A stretch of DNA of 64,000 nt from Anoxybacillus flavithermus (GCF_002742685.1 NZ_PEDM01000005.1:37724-101723), one strand, 5' to 3'. Shown: positions 15,934 through 23,125, counted from the stretch's first letter. The notes: generated from the sequence alone by a model not told the origin. Made by a program: numbers and translations.

Positions 15934-16140
15934 TTACGAGCGTGTTTGACTCATCTCCCTACCAATCTTGCAACGCAACGCGATATACATCCGTTCCAAT
16001 TCCGCAAGTGGCAATTCGTATAACTGTCGACCGTCTGGTGCTTCGTAAACCTCATGGTCAATGAGAAAGTCGATAAGATACTCTTTGCGTTCTTGGACTA
16101 GTTTTTGTTTGGTTGCTGCTTCTTTGAGAACTGCCATCAT
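15934..16140 (-). CDS. FbpA-like small protein
   Basis: A 68-residue protein with the pattern KEYLIDFLIDHEVYEAPDGR followed by QLYELPLAELERMY, which resembles the Fur-regulated basic protein A family of Bacillus. In the host that family is linked to iron sparing; what it does in a phage early operon is unknown. The ATG is preceded by GGAGGTGAGTGG. It overlaps the upstream zinc-ribbon gene by four bases. Confidence 0.6.
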   Translation of the reverse strand: MMAVLKEAATKQKLVQERKEYLIDFLIDHEVYEAPDGRQLYELPLAELERMYIALRCKIGREMSQTRS

Positions 16141-16325
16141 CCACTCACCTCCATCTTCAATCGTTCTTTCGCTTCATTAAGCCTTTTTCTAAACTCAGCC
16201 CTCGCCTCTTCGGCTCGCTGTCTTGCGATTTGCGCGCACTCGCAATCACAAGGAGTGTAAGAAAATGCTCCTGGTATCACTTCTTTGAGCGAATATCCTT
16301 TTCCAAAACACTTTTGACACATCAC
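16137..16325 (-). CDS. Small zinc-ribbon-like protein
   Basis: A 62-residue protein with four cysteines arranged as CQKC near the start and CDCEC at about residues 27-31, then a basic helix (RAEFRKRLNEAKERLKME). It probably binds zinc. It is encoded immediately after the helicase loader gene. The function is unknown. Confidence 0.6.
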   Translation of the reverse strand: MMCQKCFGKGYSLKEVIPGAFSYTPCDCECAQIARQRAEEARAEFRKRLNEAKERLKMEVSG

Positions 16326-16328
16326 TTT

Positions 16329-17213
16329 TCACCCTCTTTTTTGTAATCGAAAATCTTCTCCTTCTACTTCAAGGAGATACGAACCGCATTGTCCTATCAA
16401 TCTACTTGCCGCAGCATATCCGATTTTTTCGCTCAATGTTCCACGGTCTTCGTTAGAGTTGAACACGATTGGCTTTTGCTTTCTATAGCGTTCATTGATG
16501 ATTTGGTAGTACAACGCTTCTTTCGCTTCCGACCATTTCGCTTTGCCGATGTCATCCCAGACAAGAACGTCTGCATGGATCGCGCTGTATAGAAGCCGGT
16601 TCAACGTATCCCCTTCATCGTTCATCATTTTTGCTTGAATCAACTCGTCCATGAATATGACATCTGAAACGATGAGTACGTTGAATCCATCCTTGATGAG
16701 CCGTTTGGCCAACGCGATTTGCAAATGAGTTTTGCCGACGCCGAAGTTGTTGTGCTTCTGCTTCATCGGTGCACGTTCATGATGCGGAAGCTCTCGCAAT
16801 CGCTGTTCACCAACGACTGCGATAAAGCCAAGATTGTGTTTCGCGATCACTTTTTCTCCGCCGTCCTTCTTGAACTCGTTCATATATTCAAGCGTCGTAT
16901 CATACATGGATTGTTGATACGGTGTTGATCTCTTGAAATTCTCGAAATTCGCGTGCACAAATTCCTCTGGAATGAGCGCCTGCTTGAATCTGCGTCTCCA
17001 AGCTTTCCGTTCCCTGCAATCACAAAAACTTGCAAACTCATATCCTCGTTCATCTTGCTTGATAACTAACTCCGTATCTTTGCAAACAGGGCACTCATGA
17101 TCCTCCCCATGCTCGTCTGGCTGCTTCGGCTTCTCGGAGGACTTGTTCATATGACTTGCCGCCTTCTTTTGCAGATCGGCCAACACCTCGGCGATGCTTG
17201 CGAACCGTGCCAT
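16329..17213 (-). CDS. DnaC-like replicative helicase loader ATPase
   Basis: A 294-residue AAA+ protein that should load the host DnaB-type helicase at the phage origin. It has an N-terminal zinc-binding motif (ECPVCKD, then FCDCRERK, residues about 40-70), a Walker A loop NFGVGKTHLQ near residue 160, and Walker B VLVWDDIGKAKWS near 220. The GK[ST] loop is slightly unusual (N-N-F-G-V-G-K-T in place of G-x-x-G-x-G-K-T). It overlaps the initiator gene by more than 100 bases in another frame. Confidence 0.88.
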   Translation of the reverse strand: MARFASIAEVLADLQKKAASHMNKSSEKPKQPDEHGEDHECPVCKDTELVIKQDERGYEFASFCDCRERKAWRRRFKQALIPEEFVHANFENFKRSTPYQQSMYDTTLEYMNEFKKDGGEKVIAKHNLGFIAVVGEQRLRELPHHERAPMKQKHNNFGVGKTHLQIALAKRLIKDGFNVLIVSDVIFMDELIQAKMMNDEGDTLNRLLYSAIHADVLVWDDIGKAKWSEAKEALYYQIINERYRKQKPIVFNSNEDRGTLSEKIGYAAASRLIGQCGSYLLEVEGEDFRLQKRG

Positions 17214-17937
17214 CGGTATCCCCCTTTTCTAAATCTTCAATAGTTCGAATCCCTTGCTTTCTCCATCTGTTCAATTTGTTATACACAAACTTCCATGTCT
17301 TACCGTTTCCGCGCGCTGCATCTTTAATAGCTTCTGCGATCATCTCTTCTGGATTGGTAAAACCAAAATTATCAATCACGTCCTGAATATCCTCACGTAA
17401 AAATTCTGTGATGTCGTCTTTCTCCAAGATTTTGCTCTTTTGCAGAAGATCTAAAATTTTGTCCACGGTATTTTCATCATCCTCTTTATCTTTATTTAAA
17501 TTTTTATTTATATTATTTATTTCTTGGTAAGCGAATTCGCTTACTGTAGTGTCAGCAATTTCGCTTACTCTAGAGTAAGCAATTTCGCTTACTGTACTTT
17601 CTTTCGCTGACTGTAAGTGCCAAGTGTCATAATCCTTGTTAAACGCCAACTTTCTTGGCTTCGAATAAGTGCCTTCCTCAGTAACGATGATGATGTTGCT
17701 TTCAATTAACTTGTCTAACTCTTGCTTTAATCGTTGCTTATGCACGCCAGTAGCTTCAGCAAGAAAGTTTAAAGACATCGCATGATCTTTACGATTAAAC
17801 CCATAAGTATATCGCCATATCACGAAAATCAATCGAAACTGAGTTGGGCTGAGCTTGGTCAGCGCCAGATGTTCTAAGATTTCGTTTGCAATTTTGGTAT
17901 ATCCGTTCTCAAGCTGTACGTCTGCCAAGCTCAACAC
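17095..17937 (-). CDS. DnaD-like phage replication initiator
   Basis: A 280-residue replisome organiser. The N-terminal 100 residues form a winged-helix domain like the phage replication protein O N-terminus (ENGYTKIANEILEHLALTKL, then WRYTYGFNRKDHAMSLNFLA). The C-terminal domain is DnaD-like (PEEMIAEAIKDAARGNGK, then VYNKLNRWRKQGIRTIEDL). Between them is a linker with three copies of an eight-residue repeat of the type TVSEIAYS, encoded by DNA repeats that may be the origin. It is followed by the helicase loader gene, the usual pair. Confidence 0.88.
   Translation of the reverse strand: MLSLADVQLENGYTKIANEILEHLALTKLSPTQFRLIFVIWRYTYGFNRKDHAMSLNFLAEATGVHKQRLKQELDKLIESNIIIVTEEGTYSKPRKLAFNKDYDTWHLQSAKESTVSEIAYSRVSEIADTTVSEFAYQEINNINKNLNKDKEDDENTVDKILDLLQKSKILEKDDITEFLREDIQDVIDNFGFTNPEEMIAEAIKDAARGNGKTWKFVYNKLNRWRKQGIRTIEDLEKGDTDGTVRKHRRGVGRSAKEGGKSYEQVLREAEAARRAWGGS
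17483..17617. repeat. Iteron array and AT-rich segment: candidate phage replication origin
   Basis: Inside the initiator gene are three 24-base direct repeats (17531-17554, 17555-17578, 17579-17602) sharing TTCGCTTACT, with a degenerate partial copy after them. The first copy is part of a perfect 18-base palindrome at 17527-17544. Right beside the array (17483-17523) lies a run of almost pure A and T. Iterons plus an AT-rich unwinding region inside the initiator gene is the layout of the lambda origin in gene O. Confidence 0.65.
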
Positions 17938-17940
17938 CTC

Positions 17941-18108
17941 CTATTTCTTGATACAAATAACATATGAACCCTCAACCCTAACGGGCTTTAGATTAGGATG
18001 GCTGCTTTTGACATATCCCTTGATGTACTCGATGTAGAGCTTCTTGTTGCTCCCAGCCATCCATTTGTAGCAGTGTGGAATGCTTACTCTATATTCCACA
18101 GGTTTCAT
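17941..18108 (-). CDS. Small phage protein of unknown function
   Basis: A 55-residue basic protein (MKPVEYRVSIPHCYKWMAGS to VRVEGSYVICIKK) encoded between recT and the initiator. Its ATG follows the recT stop codon almost directly (TGATATG), so translation is probably coupled. The last residues look like a beta strand. No family is recognised. Confidence 0.6.
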   Translation of the reverse strand: MKPVEYRVSIPHCYKWMAGSNKKLYIEYIKGYVKSSHPNLKPVRVEGSYVICIKK

Positions 18109-18109
18109 A

Positions 18110-19057
18110 TCAATCTAAGTTCCCTTGTTCGAATTCATCGAATGAGAACTGAAGGTTTTCTGGGTCGAACGATTCTTGTTTTTGTACAGCGGACTGTCTA
18201 GTTTGATGTTCCATATCAATAAACTTTGACAGAGCTACAAGTTGCTGGAGCGTTAGCTCATTTGGCTTTTTGTTAAAATGCTTCACAATGAGTTGTTTCA
18301 AATCATCTTTTGTCATACCGTATTGCTGCAGTTTTGCATGAATTTCATCCCAGCGTTTTTTCGTTTCAGCTTCCGGGTCAATGAATTCATCATCATTTAC
18401 TTCAACAACGTTCGTATTAGGAGTAATATCAATTCGTTGACGCGGTTCATAAGAAGCTGTTGTATCTAATGTGTTTCCAGAGACGGGCTCATCCTCCGCG
18501 ATTTCAATGCCATATTGAAGTTTGGCTGCGCGTTTCATGAGATGCTTTTTAAACATGTCATTGAACCATTCTTTCCACATATGAGCATTTCGACCTTTTA
18601 ACATATGCTCGACTTCATTTACTTCCATAATGACGATCACGTCGTCAAAACCTTCACGTTTTGCGATTGCGTAACCGCCTACTACCTTTCCTCGAGGAAA
18701 ACCAATTTCATGTGTGATTTCTTTTGTTTTCGCATTGAATTTGAATTCGTCGTTTTCATGAACAAGCTGGCATTCTATGCCTTTATAACCTTCTGTCCGG
18801 CGTGCTAAGTAAAGGATTCCTTCAACAGCGATTTGAATGCTCATTGTCGGACCTTCTTTACCGTTATAAACAATGCAATGAATATGATTCAGAAACGGAT
18901 TCAGTCCTGAGTTGACACAAGTTTGAACAAACAGCGCAAACTGTTCATTTGTTGTTCCGCGTGCGATTGTAGCTTTTAACGTGTCCAATTCTGTTTGCGT
19001 GAAATTGCCGACTACAACTTGAGTATTGACTGGAGCTAATTGTGTCTGTTTACTCAT
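18110..19057 (-). CDS. recT: RecT-family single-strand annealing protein
   Basis: A 315-residue protein that anneals single-stranded DNA and promotes phage recombination. The central region is typical of RecT/Bet proteins: FALFVQTCVNSGLNPFLNHI, then SIQIAVEGILYLARRTEGYK and MWKEWFNDMFKKHLMKRAAK. The C-terminal part is acidic and variable, as in other RecT proteins. It overlaps the end of the Rad50-like gene by eight bases. No RecE- or YqaJ-type exonuclease is encoded nearby. Confidence 0.88.
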   Translation of the reverse strand: MSKQTQLAPVNTQVVVGNFTQTELDTLKATIARGTTNEQFALFVQTCVNSGLNPFLNHIHCIVYNGKEGPTMSIQIAVEGILYLARRTEGYKGIECQLVHENDEFKFNAKTKEITHEIGFPRGKVVGGYAIAKREGFDDVIVIMEVNEVEHMLKGRNAHMWKEWFNDMFKKHLMKRAAKLQYGIEIAEDEPVSGNTLDTTASYEPRQRIDITPNTNVVEVNDDEFIDPEAETKKRWDEIHAKLQQYGMTKDDLKQLIVKHFNKKPNELTLQQLVALSKFIDMEHQTRQSAVQKQESFDPENLQFSFDEFEQGNLD

Positions 19058-20573
19058 TTACAACTTCCTCCTTCAAAGAAACGTTTTTAATTTCAAAATC
19101 TGTATCAACAACCCGGGCCACAATAAGTTGTCCGGACGGTTTAGCGAAAGAAAGAATGCTTTCCGCATTGTCTACAAACGTTGGGGCAATAACGCCAGAC
19201 TGTTTACTAAGAACCTCAATCAATTCAAGGCCACATTTGATTTTTTCAGCCGTTGACAGTTTGCTGTAAGGTTTGCCATCCATTTCGATTTCGAATGTAT
19301 CTCTGAGCTCTCCATTCTTCTGTTCCTCATAAAGACGAACAGAAATTTTCTCAAACAGCTTGTCTACTTTTTGAACCATGAGCTCTGCTTGTTTAGAACG
19401 GAATTCTTTGACCGCATCGATTAGCGAGAGAGAATCATTTCGTTCCTGGCGAATAATTTCAAGTTGTTGTTTAGATGATTCAATTTCTTGTTTTAACTGT
19501 TCAACTTGTGAGTGTTGCTGAATTTGTCCCTTCAATTCAAGAATCCGTGCATCAATTTCAGTCGTATCAATCGGCTGTACTTCAACAACCGGCAATTGTT
19601 TTAGTTGCTCTATCAAAGTGTTATATTGCTCAACCATCAGTTTGCCGATTTCCACTTCCTTTTTCAAACGGGCTGTTTTGTTTGCTTTCACTTTTTCGAT
19701 TGCTTCATCATTCAACGGTTGACCGCATGTATGGCAATTCTCCTGGATTGTCTCTGCTTGAATTTGTGCAGCAATCTCTTTCTGGCGAAGAATATTTTGT
19801 TTTACCACTTGAATGTCTTTTTCCAAACCAGCACGCTTGAGTTGAATCTCACGCTGCGGAAGTAAATGTTCATCCATTTTGAAACGTTTTTCTTGTAGAG
19901 ACTTTAGTTCAGCTTGTAGAGCAGAAATATCGGAAATGTTCTCCCTGAACTTTTCTAATTGTTCTGTAAGGGTTCTGACGCGTTCGCTCGCTCTCACATA
20001 TTCGGTATCTCGTTTCCGATAGCGTTCACGGTGAATTTTTTCGATGTCATCCAAAGAGTGTTTTTTAAGTTGCGTTTCCAACTCATTTGCTCTAATTTTG
20101 CTCATAGCAGCAAGAACTTCTTTATTCAGTGGCTCACTCACGTATTGAAGTAATTGTTTACGCTGTTCTTGCCAATGCTGGGTGAAAAAAAATATTGGAT
20201 TGAAAAGAGATAAAAACAAATCTTTATCAAATAGAGAAACTACCAACTCGTTAAACTTCGTTGCTTTCTCCGGAACTTCGTTGATGTAATACTTTGCCGT
20301 TTTCTTTTGAGAGCGACCAAGAAGAATTTGTTTATCATCAACTTGCAAGAGTAACTCAACTTTCGTTTCTGCATCGTCTTCACCGATCGGCTTCGGCTCC
20401 AATTTGTTCCCCATGATGTCCGTTCCGTAAAGTAACCAAGTGATAGCATCGCCAATTGAAGACTTTCCAGCACCATTTCGGCCTTGAATATTTGTAATGT
20501 CACCAAACTCAATTTCCAACGTTGCATGATTTTTAAAATTTGCTAACGACATTTTTTTGAAGGTAATCACCAT
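19050..20573 (-). CDS. Rad50/SbcC-like ATPase with zinc hook
   Basis: A 507-residue SMC-type ATPase. The Walker A loop is IQGRNGAGKSSIGDAITWLL (residues about 30-49). A coiled coil runs from about residue 160 to 400, with a zinc hook ENCHTCGQPLND in the middle. The signature motif is KLSTAEKIKCGLELIEVL near residue 430. The Walker B region reads PTFVDNAESI, so the usual LLDE is altered. It is only about half the size of SbcC and has no SbcD nuclease next to it. Paired with RecT, it probably works in phage recombination or replication. Confidence 0.85.
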   Translation of the reverse strand: MVITFKKMSLANFKNHATLEIEFGDITNIQGRNGAGKSSIGDAITWLLYGTDIMGNKLEPKPIGEDDAETKVELLLQVDDKQILLGRSQKKTAKYYINEVPEKATKFNELVVSLFDKDLFLSLFNPIFFFTQHWQEQRKQLLQYVSEPLNKEVLAAMSKIRANELETQLKKHSLDDIEKIHRERYRKRDTEYVRASERVRTLTEQLEKFRENISDISALQAELKSLQEKRFKMDEHLLPQREIQLKRAGLEKDIQVVKQNILRQKEIAAQIQAETIQENCHTCGQPLNDEAIEKVKANKTARLKKEVEIGKLMVEQYNTLIEQLKQLPVVEVQPIDTTEIDARILELKGQIQQHSQVEQLKQEIESSKQQLEIIRQERNDSLSLIDAVKEFRSKQAELMVQKVDKLFEKISVRLYEEQKNGELRDTFEIEMDGKPYSKLSTAEKIKCGLELIEVLSKQSGVIAPTFVDNAESILSFAKPSGQLIVARVVDTDFEIKNVSLKEEVVNE

Positions 20574-20662
20574 TGCTCATTAATCTCCTCTCTATTGATT
20601 TCATAAGGCGATTCCTGTACTATGTAAGTAACTGCTCAAAGTAAGGAATCACCTTTTTCCGA

Positions 20663-20693
20663 AACGTCTCACTCCGCCAAGTGAGGCGTTTTT
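20663..20693 (+). terminator. Hairpin with a plus-strand T tract
   Basis: An inverted repeat (AACGTCTCACT / AGTGAGGCGTT with one mismatch) lies directly after the stop codon of a minus-strand gene and is followed by TTTTT on the plus strand. It resembles the hairpin at 14099 in orientation and position. It could stop antisense transcripts or stabilise the minus-strand mRNA. Confidence 0.4.
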
Positions 20694-20902
20694 CATTCTC
20701 CAGCTGTTTTTGCGAAGCCGATTTCCGCGCAAAAATCATATGCGCAATCACGGCTTTCATGGAGCATCTCGCCGCCTGGCAATTCGATGATTTCGTCTCC
20801 TTCATAGATCTCATGGCCGCATCCGGCGCAGTAGCCAACCACACGCGCATGTTGTGGATCTCGTATCGGATGACGGTCGGATATCATGAAGTTTTCAACC
20901 AC
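20693..20902 (-). CDS. Small zinc-ribbon phage protein
   Basis: A 69-residue protein with a likely zinc site built from YCAGCGHEIYEGDEI and LHESRDCAYDFC. It starts with a GTG at 20902, behind GAGGTGAAGCAGA, and overlaps the upstream gene. Similar small proteins occur in early regions of Bacillus prophages. The function is unknown. Confidence 0.65.
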   Translation of the reverse strand: MVENFMISDRHPIRDPQHARVVGYCAGCGHEIYEGDEIIELPGGEMLHESRDCAYDFCAEIGFAKTAGE

Positions 20903-21261
20903 TCTGCTTCACCTCGCTTTTGTCTGAGCATTTGACGCCTTTTCATCACCGCTTTCCGACTTCTGCCGAGTGCTTCAGCAATCTCATCAGCCGTTTTCCT
21001 TCCGTAGTGTTCCAGCAAGTATCGGTCTTCGTCGTCCGTCCACTTGCGCTTTACTCCACGCCCTTGCGGTAGTTTCACTCGTTTCGGCTGCTGCTTCTCG
21101 CCGTCAAGTTTTTTGCCTATTATTCGAATCTGTCGCCCGAGTGGGCACGTTCCGCATACGTGAATACCGATATTCACCGTGCCGATATGCTCGCACCCGT
21201 CGCATCGATCCAGCAATTTTGAGAGTTGTAGCCGCAATCTTTTTTTCTGCTCGCGTGTCAT
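20884..21261 (-). CDS. Zinc-finger and Myb/SANT-like DNA-binding protein
   Basis: A 125-residue protein starting MTREQKKRLRLQLSKLLDRC, with an N-terminal zinc site (CDGCEHIG, then CGTCPLGRQI, residues about 20-50). The C-terminal Myb/SANT-like helix-turn-helix is KWTDDEDRYLLEHYGRKTAD followed by EALGRSRKAVMKRRQML. The start is set by GGAGGTGTGGAC upstream. It likely binds DNA as an early regulator; the target is unknown. Confidence 0.7.
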   Translation of the reverse strand: MTREQKKRLRLQLSKLLDRCDGCEHIGTVNIGIHVCGTCPLGRQIRIIGKKLDGEKQQPKRVKLPQGRGVKRKWTDDEDRYLLEHYGRKTADEIAEALGRSRKAVMKRRQMLRQKRGEAEWLKTS

Positions 21262-21425
21262 GTCCACACCTCCTTTCGCATAGTATGTAGTAGATGTGCT
21301 AGCGCACATCGTCAAGCGCAAGAACGCTGAACGGGGGATGGGTGACTCTCAGCGCTCCTGCACCTGACGACAGGCACTAGACCTGCCGTATGGTCGTGTT
21401 GTACAATAGATATGTGCGTGTTAGG
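21262..21425 (-). other. Early-region segment without a gene
   Basis: I see no reading frame here beyond the leader of the downstream gene. The segment is less AT-rich than its surroundings and contains nested inverted repeats on the minus strand, such as CAGGTCTAGTGCCTG and paired CGCTGA/TCAGCG arms. It may hold a structured leader or small RNA ahead of the zinc-finger gene. Confidence 0.3.
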
Positions 21426-21590
21426 CTAGCGTTGCCGCGCTGGCCGTTTTTCTTGTTGTAGCTCACGCAACCTTTGTTTCATTCGGTACTCAAACACCAT
21501 GATGTGGAACGGATTGTTCCGCATCACCTCACAAACTCTCCGAATCTCTGAAACTTTCATTAAACGAGTAGTGAAGAAACGTACACTCAT
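21426..21590 (-). CDS. Small basic phage protein
   Basis: A 54-residue arginine-rich protein (SVRFFTTRLMKVSEIRRVCE, then NPFHIMVFEYRMKQRLRELQ). Its ATG overlaps the upstream stop codon (TGATG), which indicates coupled translation. No family is recognised. Confidence 0.6.
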   Translation of the reverse strand: MSVRFFTTRLMKVSEIRRVCEVMRNNPFHIMVFEYRMKQRLRELQQEKRPARQR

Positions 21591-21853
21591 CACTCATTCC
21601 CCTTTCTTGCTACAACTGCAATATCAATCCCTTTCTCACGCAGCGTTTCCACGATTTTCACCAATTCATCGTGCCGTTCTTTCCGTTTGATAAGCTCGTC
21701 CAAATCTCGCTTGCAGCGAAGGAATTCCTCCGCCCATTTCTCTGCTTCGTCAAAGCGACCGTGTATCAATTCCAACCTTGCTTGTAATAAACACAATGCG
21801 CCGAAATTGACCAGCTTCTTCGCCAAGTGACGGTCTTTTTCTAATACGTTCAT
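21590..21853 (-). CDS. Small helical phage protein
   Basis: An 87-residue, charged, probably all-helical protein (GRFDEAEKWAEEFLRCKRDL, then KERHDELVKIVETLREKGID). It overlaps the upstream gene by four bases. The function is unknown. Confidence 0.65.
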   Translation of the reverse strand: MNVLEKDRHLAKKLVNFGALCLLQARLELIHGRFDEAEKWAEEFLRCKRDLDELIKRKERHDELVKIVETLREKGIDIAVVARKGNE

Positions 21854-22146
21854 TGCTTCATCTCCTCTCGGAGTCGAAGCCCGAACCGTTCAGGATACTT
21901 CTTGATTGCTTCAAGCACCGTTCCTAACGTCACAACGTTTTCGTGCAGTAACCCTTTATCGTCATCGAATGTTACTTCCGTAATAATGTTGCGATCCAAA
22001 TCCAACACACTCACAACGTATAGTGGTGGTACAGCGTCAAATTCCAAAATGGACGATTGAATGATTTGCGGTTGTTTATAGAGCGCATTTACATGGTTAC
22101 GTACAAACACCGGAAGCTCATCGAACGAGATACGTTTAATTTTCAT
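21850..22146 (-). CDS. Small phage protein of unknown function
   Basis: A 98-residue protein (MKIKRISFDELPVFVRNHVN to KYPERFGLRLREEMKQ) with a mixed alpha/beta pattern. It overlaps both neighbours by a few bases, so it belongs to a tightly coupled run of early genes. No family is recognised. Confidence 0.65.
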   Translation of the reverse strand: MKIKRISFDELPVFVRNHVNALYKQPQIIQSSILEFDAVPPLYVVSVLDLDRNIITEVTFDDDKGLLHENVVTLGTVLEAIKKYPERFGLRLREEMKQ

Positions 22147-22390
22147 TGTTATCCCCCTTCATTTCTTGCTCTTTCTGCTTTCTGCGCTTTTCATTTTCCT
22201 TGACCATCCGAATATAAATTTCGATAAAGTTATCTAGCGCTTCTTTTGACGGTTCTTTCCGTTCGCCTACGCACCGCACGACTACTTCTGGCGGCTTCAT
22301 CGTTCTTTTTCGTTTTTTCACGTTGACCATCTCCTTTGTAGGAGATGTATGCGACGAATCATCGTGTACAACATTCTGAATTTCCGACAT
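22136..22390 (-). CDS. Small basic phage protein
   Basis: An 84-residue protein, polar at the N-terminus and lysine-rich at the C-terminus (KKRKRTMKPPEVVVRCVGER, then VKENEKRRKQKEQEMKGD). GGAGGGAAATAAA precedes the ATG. It is the first gene of a minus-strand run that starts beside a divergent plus-strand gene. The function is unknown. Confidence 0.6.
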   Translation of the reverse strand: MSEIQNVVHDDSSHTSPTKEMVNVKKRKRTMKPPEVVVRCVGERKEPSKEALDNFIEIYIRMVKENEKRRKQKEQEMKGDNNEN

Positions 22391-22422
22391 TTTATTTCCC
22401 TCCTGTCAGTTTGTAGGAATTC

Positions 22423-22458
22423 CCTCCCTTCGTGTCGAATAGTGGCGGAGAAGGGAGG
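22423..22458 (+). promoter_or_regulatory. Leader hairpin that pairs with the Shine-Dalgarno sequence (copy 1)
   Basis: CCTCCCTTC at 22423-22431 is the exact complement of GAAGGGAGG at 22450-22458, which is the ribosome binding site of the following gene. The 18-base loop contains GTGTCGAATAGTGGC. A second leader at 23171 has the same design and loop text. The pairing would hide the ribosome binding site until something opens it. Confidence 0.55.
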
Positions 22459-22465
22459 TGAGACC

Positions 22466-22666
22466 GTGTTAAAAAACATAGACCCTGAAAAATTTGCTTT
22501 AGCTGTTATTAGCTCAGTCTCCACAAATGGCGACTCTCCAGAAACTATTGCGAAAGAAAAACTAAAACTATACGTTGCTGCGTTTGAAGAAGCAGTAAAT
22601 TACAACAAAACGGTTATTGCAGAAAACAAAGGACAAGCCTTAAAGGAGTTTTACAGCAGTAAATAG
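22466..22666 (+). CDS. Small early protein on the opposite strand
   Basis: A 66-residue protein starting at a GTG (22466) behind GGGAGGTGAGACC. It reads LKNIDPEKFALAVISSVSTN, then KEKLKLYVAAFEEAVNYNKT, and looks helical and soluble. It is transcribed against the surrounding early operon. Its ribosome binding site lies in a hairpin shared in design with the gene at 23211. The function is unknown. Confidence 0.7.
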   Translation: MLKNIDPEKFALAVISSVSTNGDSPETIAKEKLKLYVAAFEEAVNYNKTVIAENKGQALKEFYSSK

Positions 22667-22671
22667 AACTT

Positions 22672-22809
22672 TTACTCTTCATAATGGGAGAGGATGATCT
22701 TTGCGATAACGTAAAGGTCTTCTTCGTCCCATCCTTTTTCGTAGGCGAATTGCAAAAGTTCTTTTGCTTTTGTGAGCGTTTCGTTCGGTAGTTTAATCAT
22801 GTCTTTCAT
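22672..22809 (-). CDS. Very small phage protein
   Basis: A 45-residue acidic protein (MKDMIKLPNETLTKAKELLQ, then KGWDEEDLYVIAKIILSHYE). Its ATG is preceded by GAGAGGGAATG-type sequence. Its 3' end lies six bases from the end of the plus-strand gene, so the two are convergent. The function is unknown. Confidence 0.55.
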   Translation of the reverse strand: MKDMIKLPNETLTKAKELLQFAYEKGWDEEDLYVIAKIILSHYEE

Positions 22810-22815
22810 TCCCTC

Positions 22816-22971
22816 TCACCTCACCGATATGAGTTGCATCGCCGCAATCACAAAAGCTAATTCCCTTCGATCAGACCGTTCGATGAAGTGTTCTGCTTCA
22901 TCAACGGTCCAGCCTAAATGTTCAACAAACTGGGCGACAAGCTTCTTTTGTAACGAAACGTTAACTCTCAC
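22816..22971 (-). CDS. Very small phage protein
   Basis: A 51-residue protein starting at a GTG (22971) behind GGAGGGGTGGTTA. It reads VRVNVSLQKKLVAQFVEHLG, then TVDEAEHFIERSDRRELAFV, a helical pattern. A longer reading from further upstream has no ribosome binding site. The function is unknown. Confidence 0.55.
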   Translation of the reverse strand: MRVNVSLQKKLVAQFVEHLGWTVDEAEHFIERSDRRELAFVIAAMQLISVR

Positions 22972-22996
22972 TAACCACCCCTCCTTTTGCTCCGAG

Positions 22997-23125
22997 TTAA
23001 CTGATTTCAACTTCCACAAAAAGAGTGCAGCGTGCGCTGTGCTCTTTTTCAATTTCGAGTAGTTGCTCGACAATCCGTTTTGCTTCTTCCACGTTTGAGC
23101 AAGATAGTTTTACTTTTACTTCCAT
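22997..23125 (-). CDS. Very small phage protein
   Basis: A 42-residue protein (MEVKVKLSCSNVEEAKRIVE to HSARCTLFVEVEIS) with a strand-helix-strand pattern. GGGGTGAGGGGA precedes the ATG. It is the first gene of a short minus-strand run that begins beside the second plus-strand early gene. The function is unknown. Confidence 0.55.
   Translation of the reverse strand: MEVKVKLSCSNVEEAKRIVEQLLEIEKEHSARCTLFVEVEIS

Noticed and set aside
17527..17617. CRISPR array reading of the short repeats
   Set aside because: The repeats are contiguous 24-base units without spacers, in frame inside a coding gene, with no cas genes nearby.
20620..20850. Minus-strand frame of 76 codons overlapping the zinc-ribbon gene
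   Set aside because: The other frame (20693-20902) has a good ribosome binding site, a clear CxxC pattern and proper operon overlaps; this one runs through the intergenic hairpin.
22349..22465. Upstream extension of the plus-strand gene to an ATG at 22349
   Set aside because: The extension runs through the leader hairpin and lacks a ribosome binding site; GGGAGGTGAGACC-GTG at 22466 is far better.
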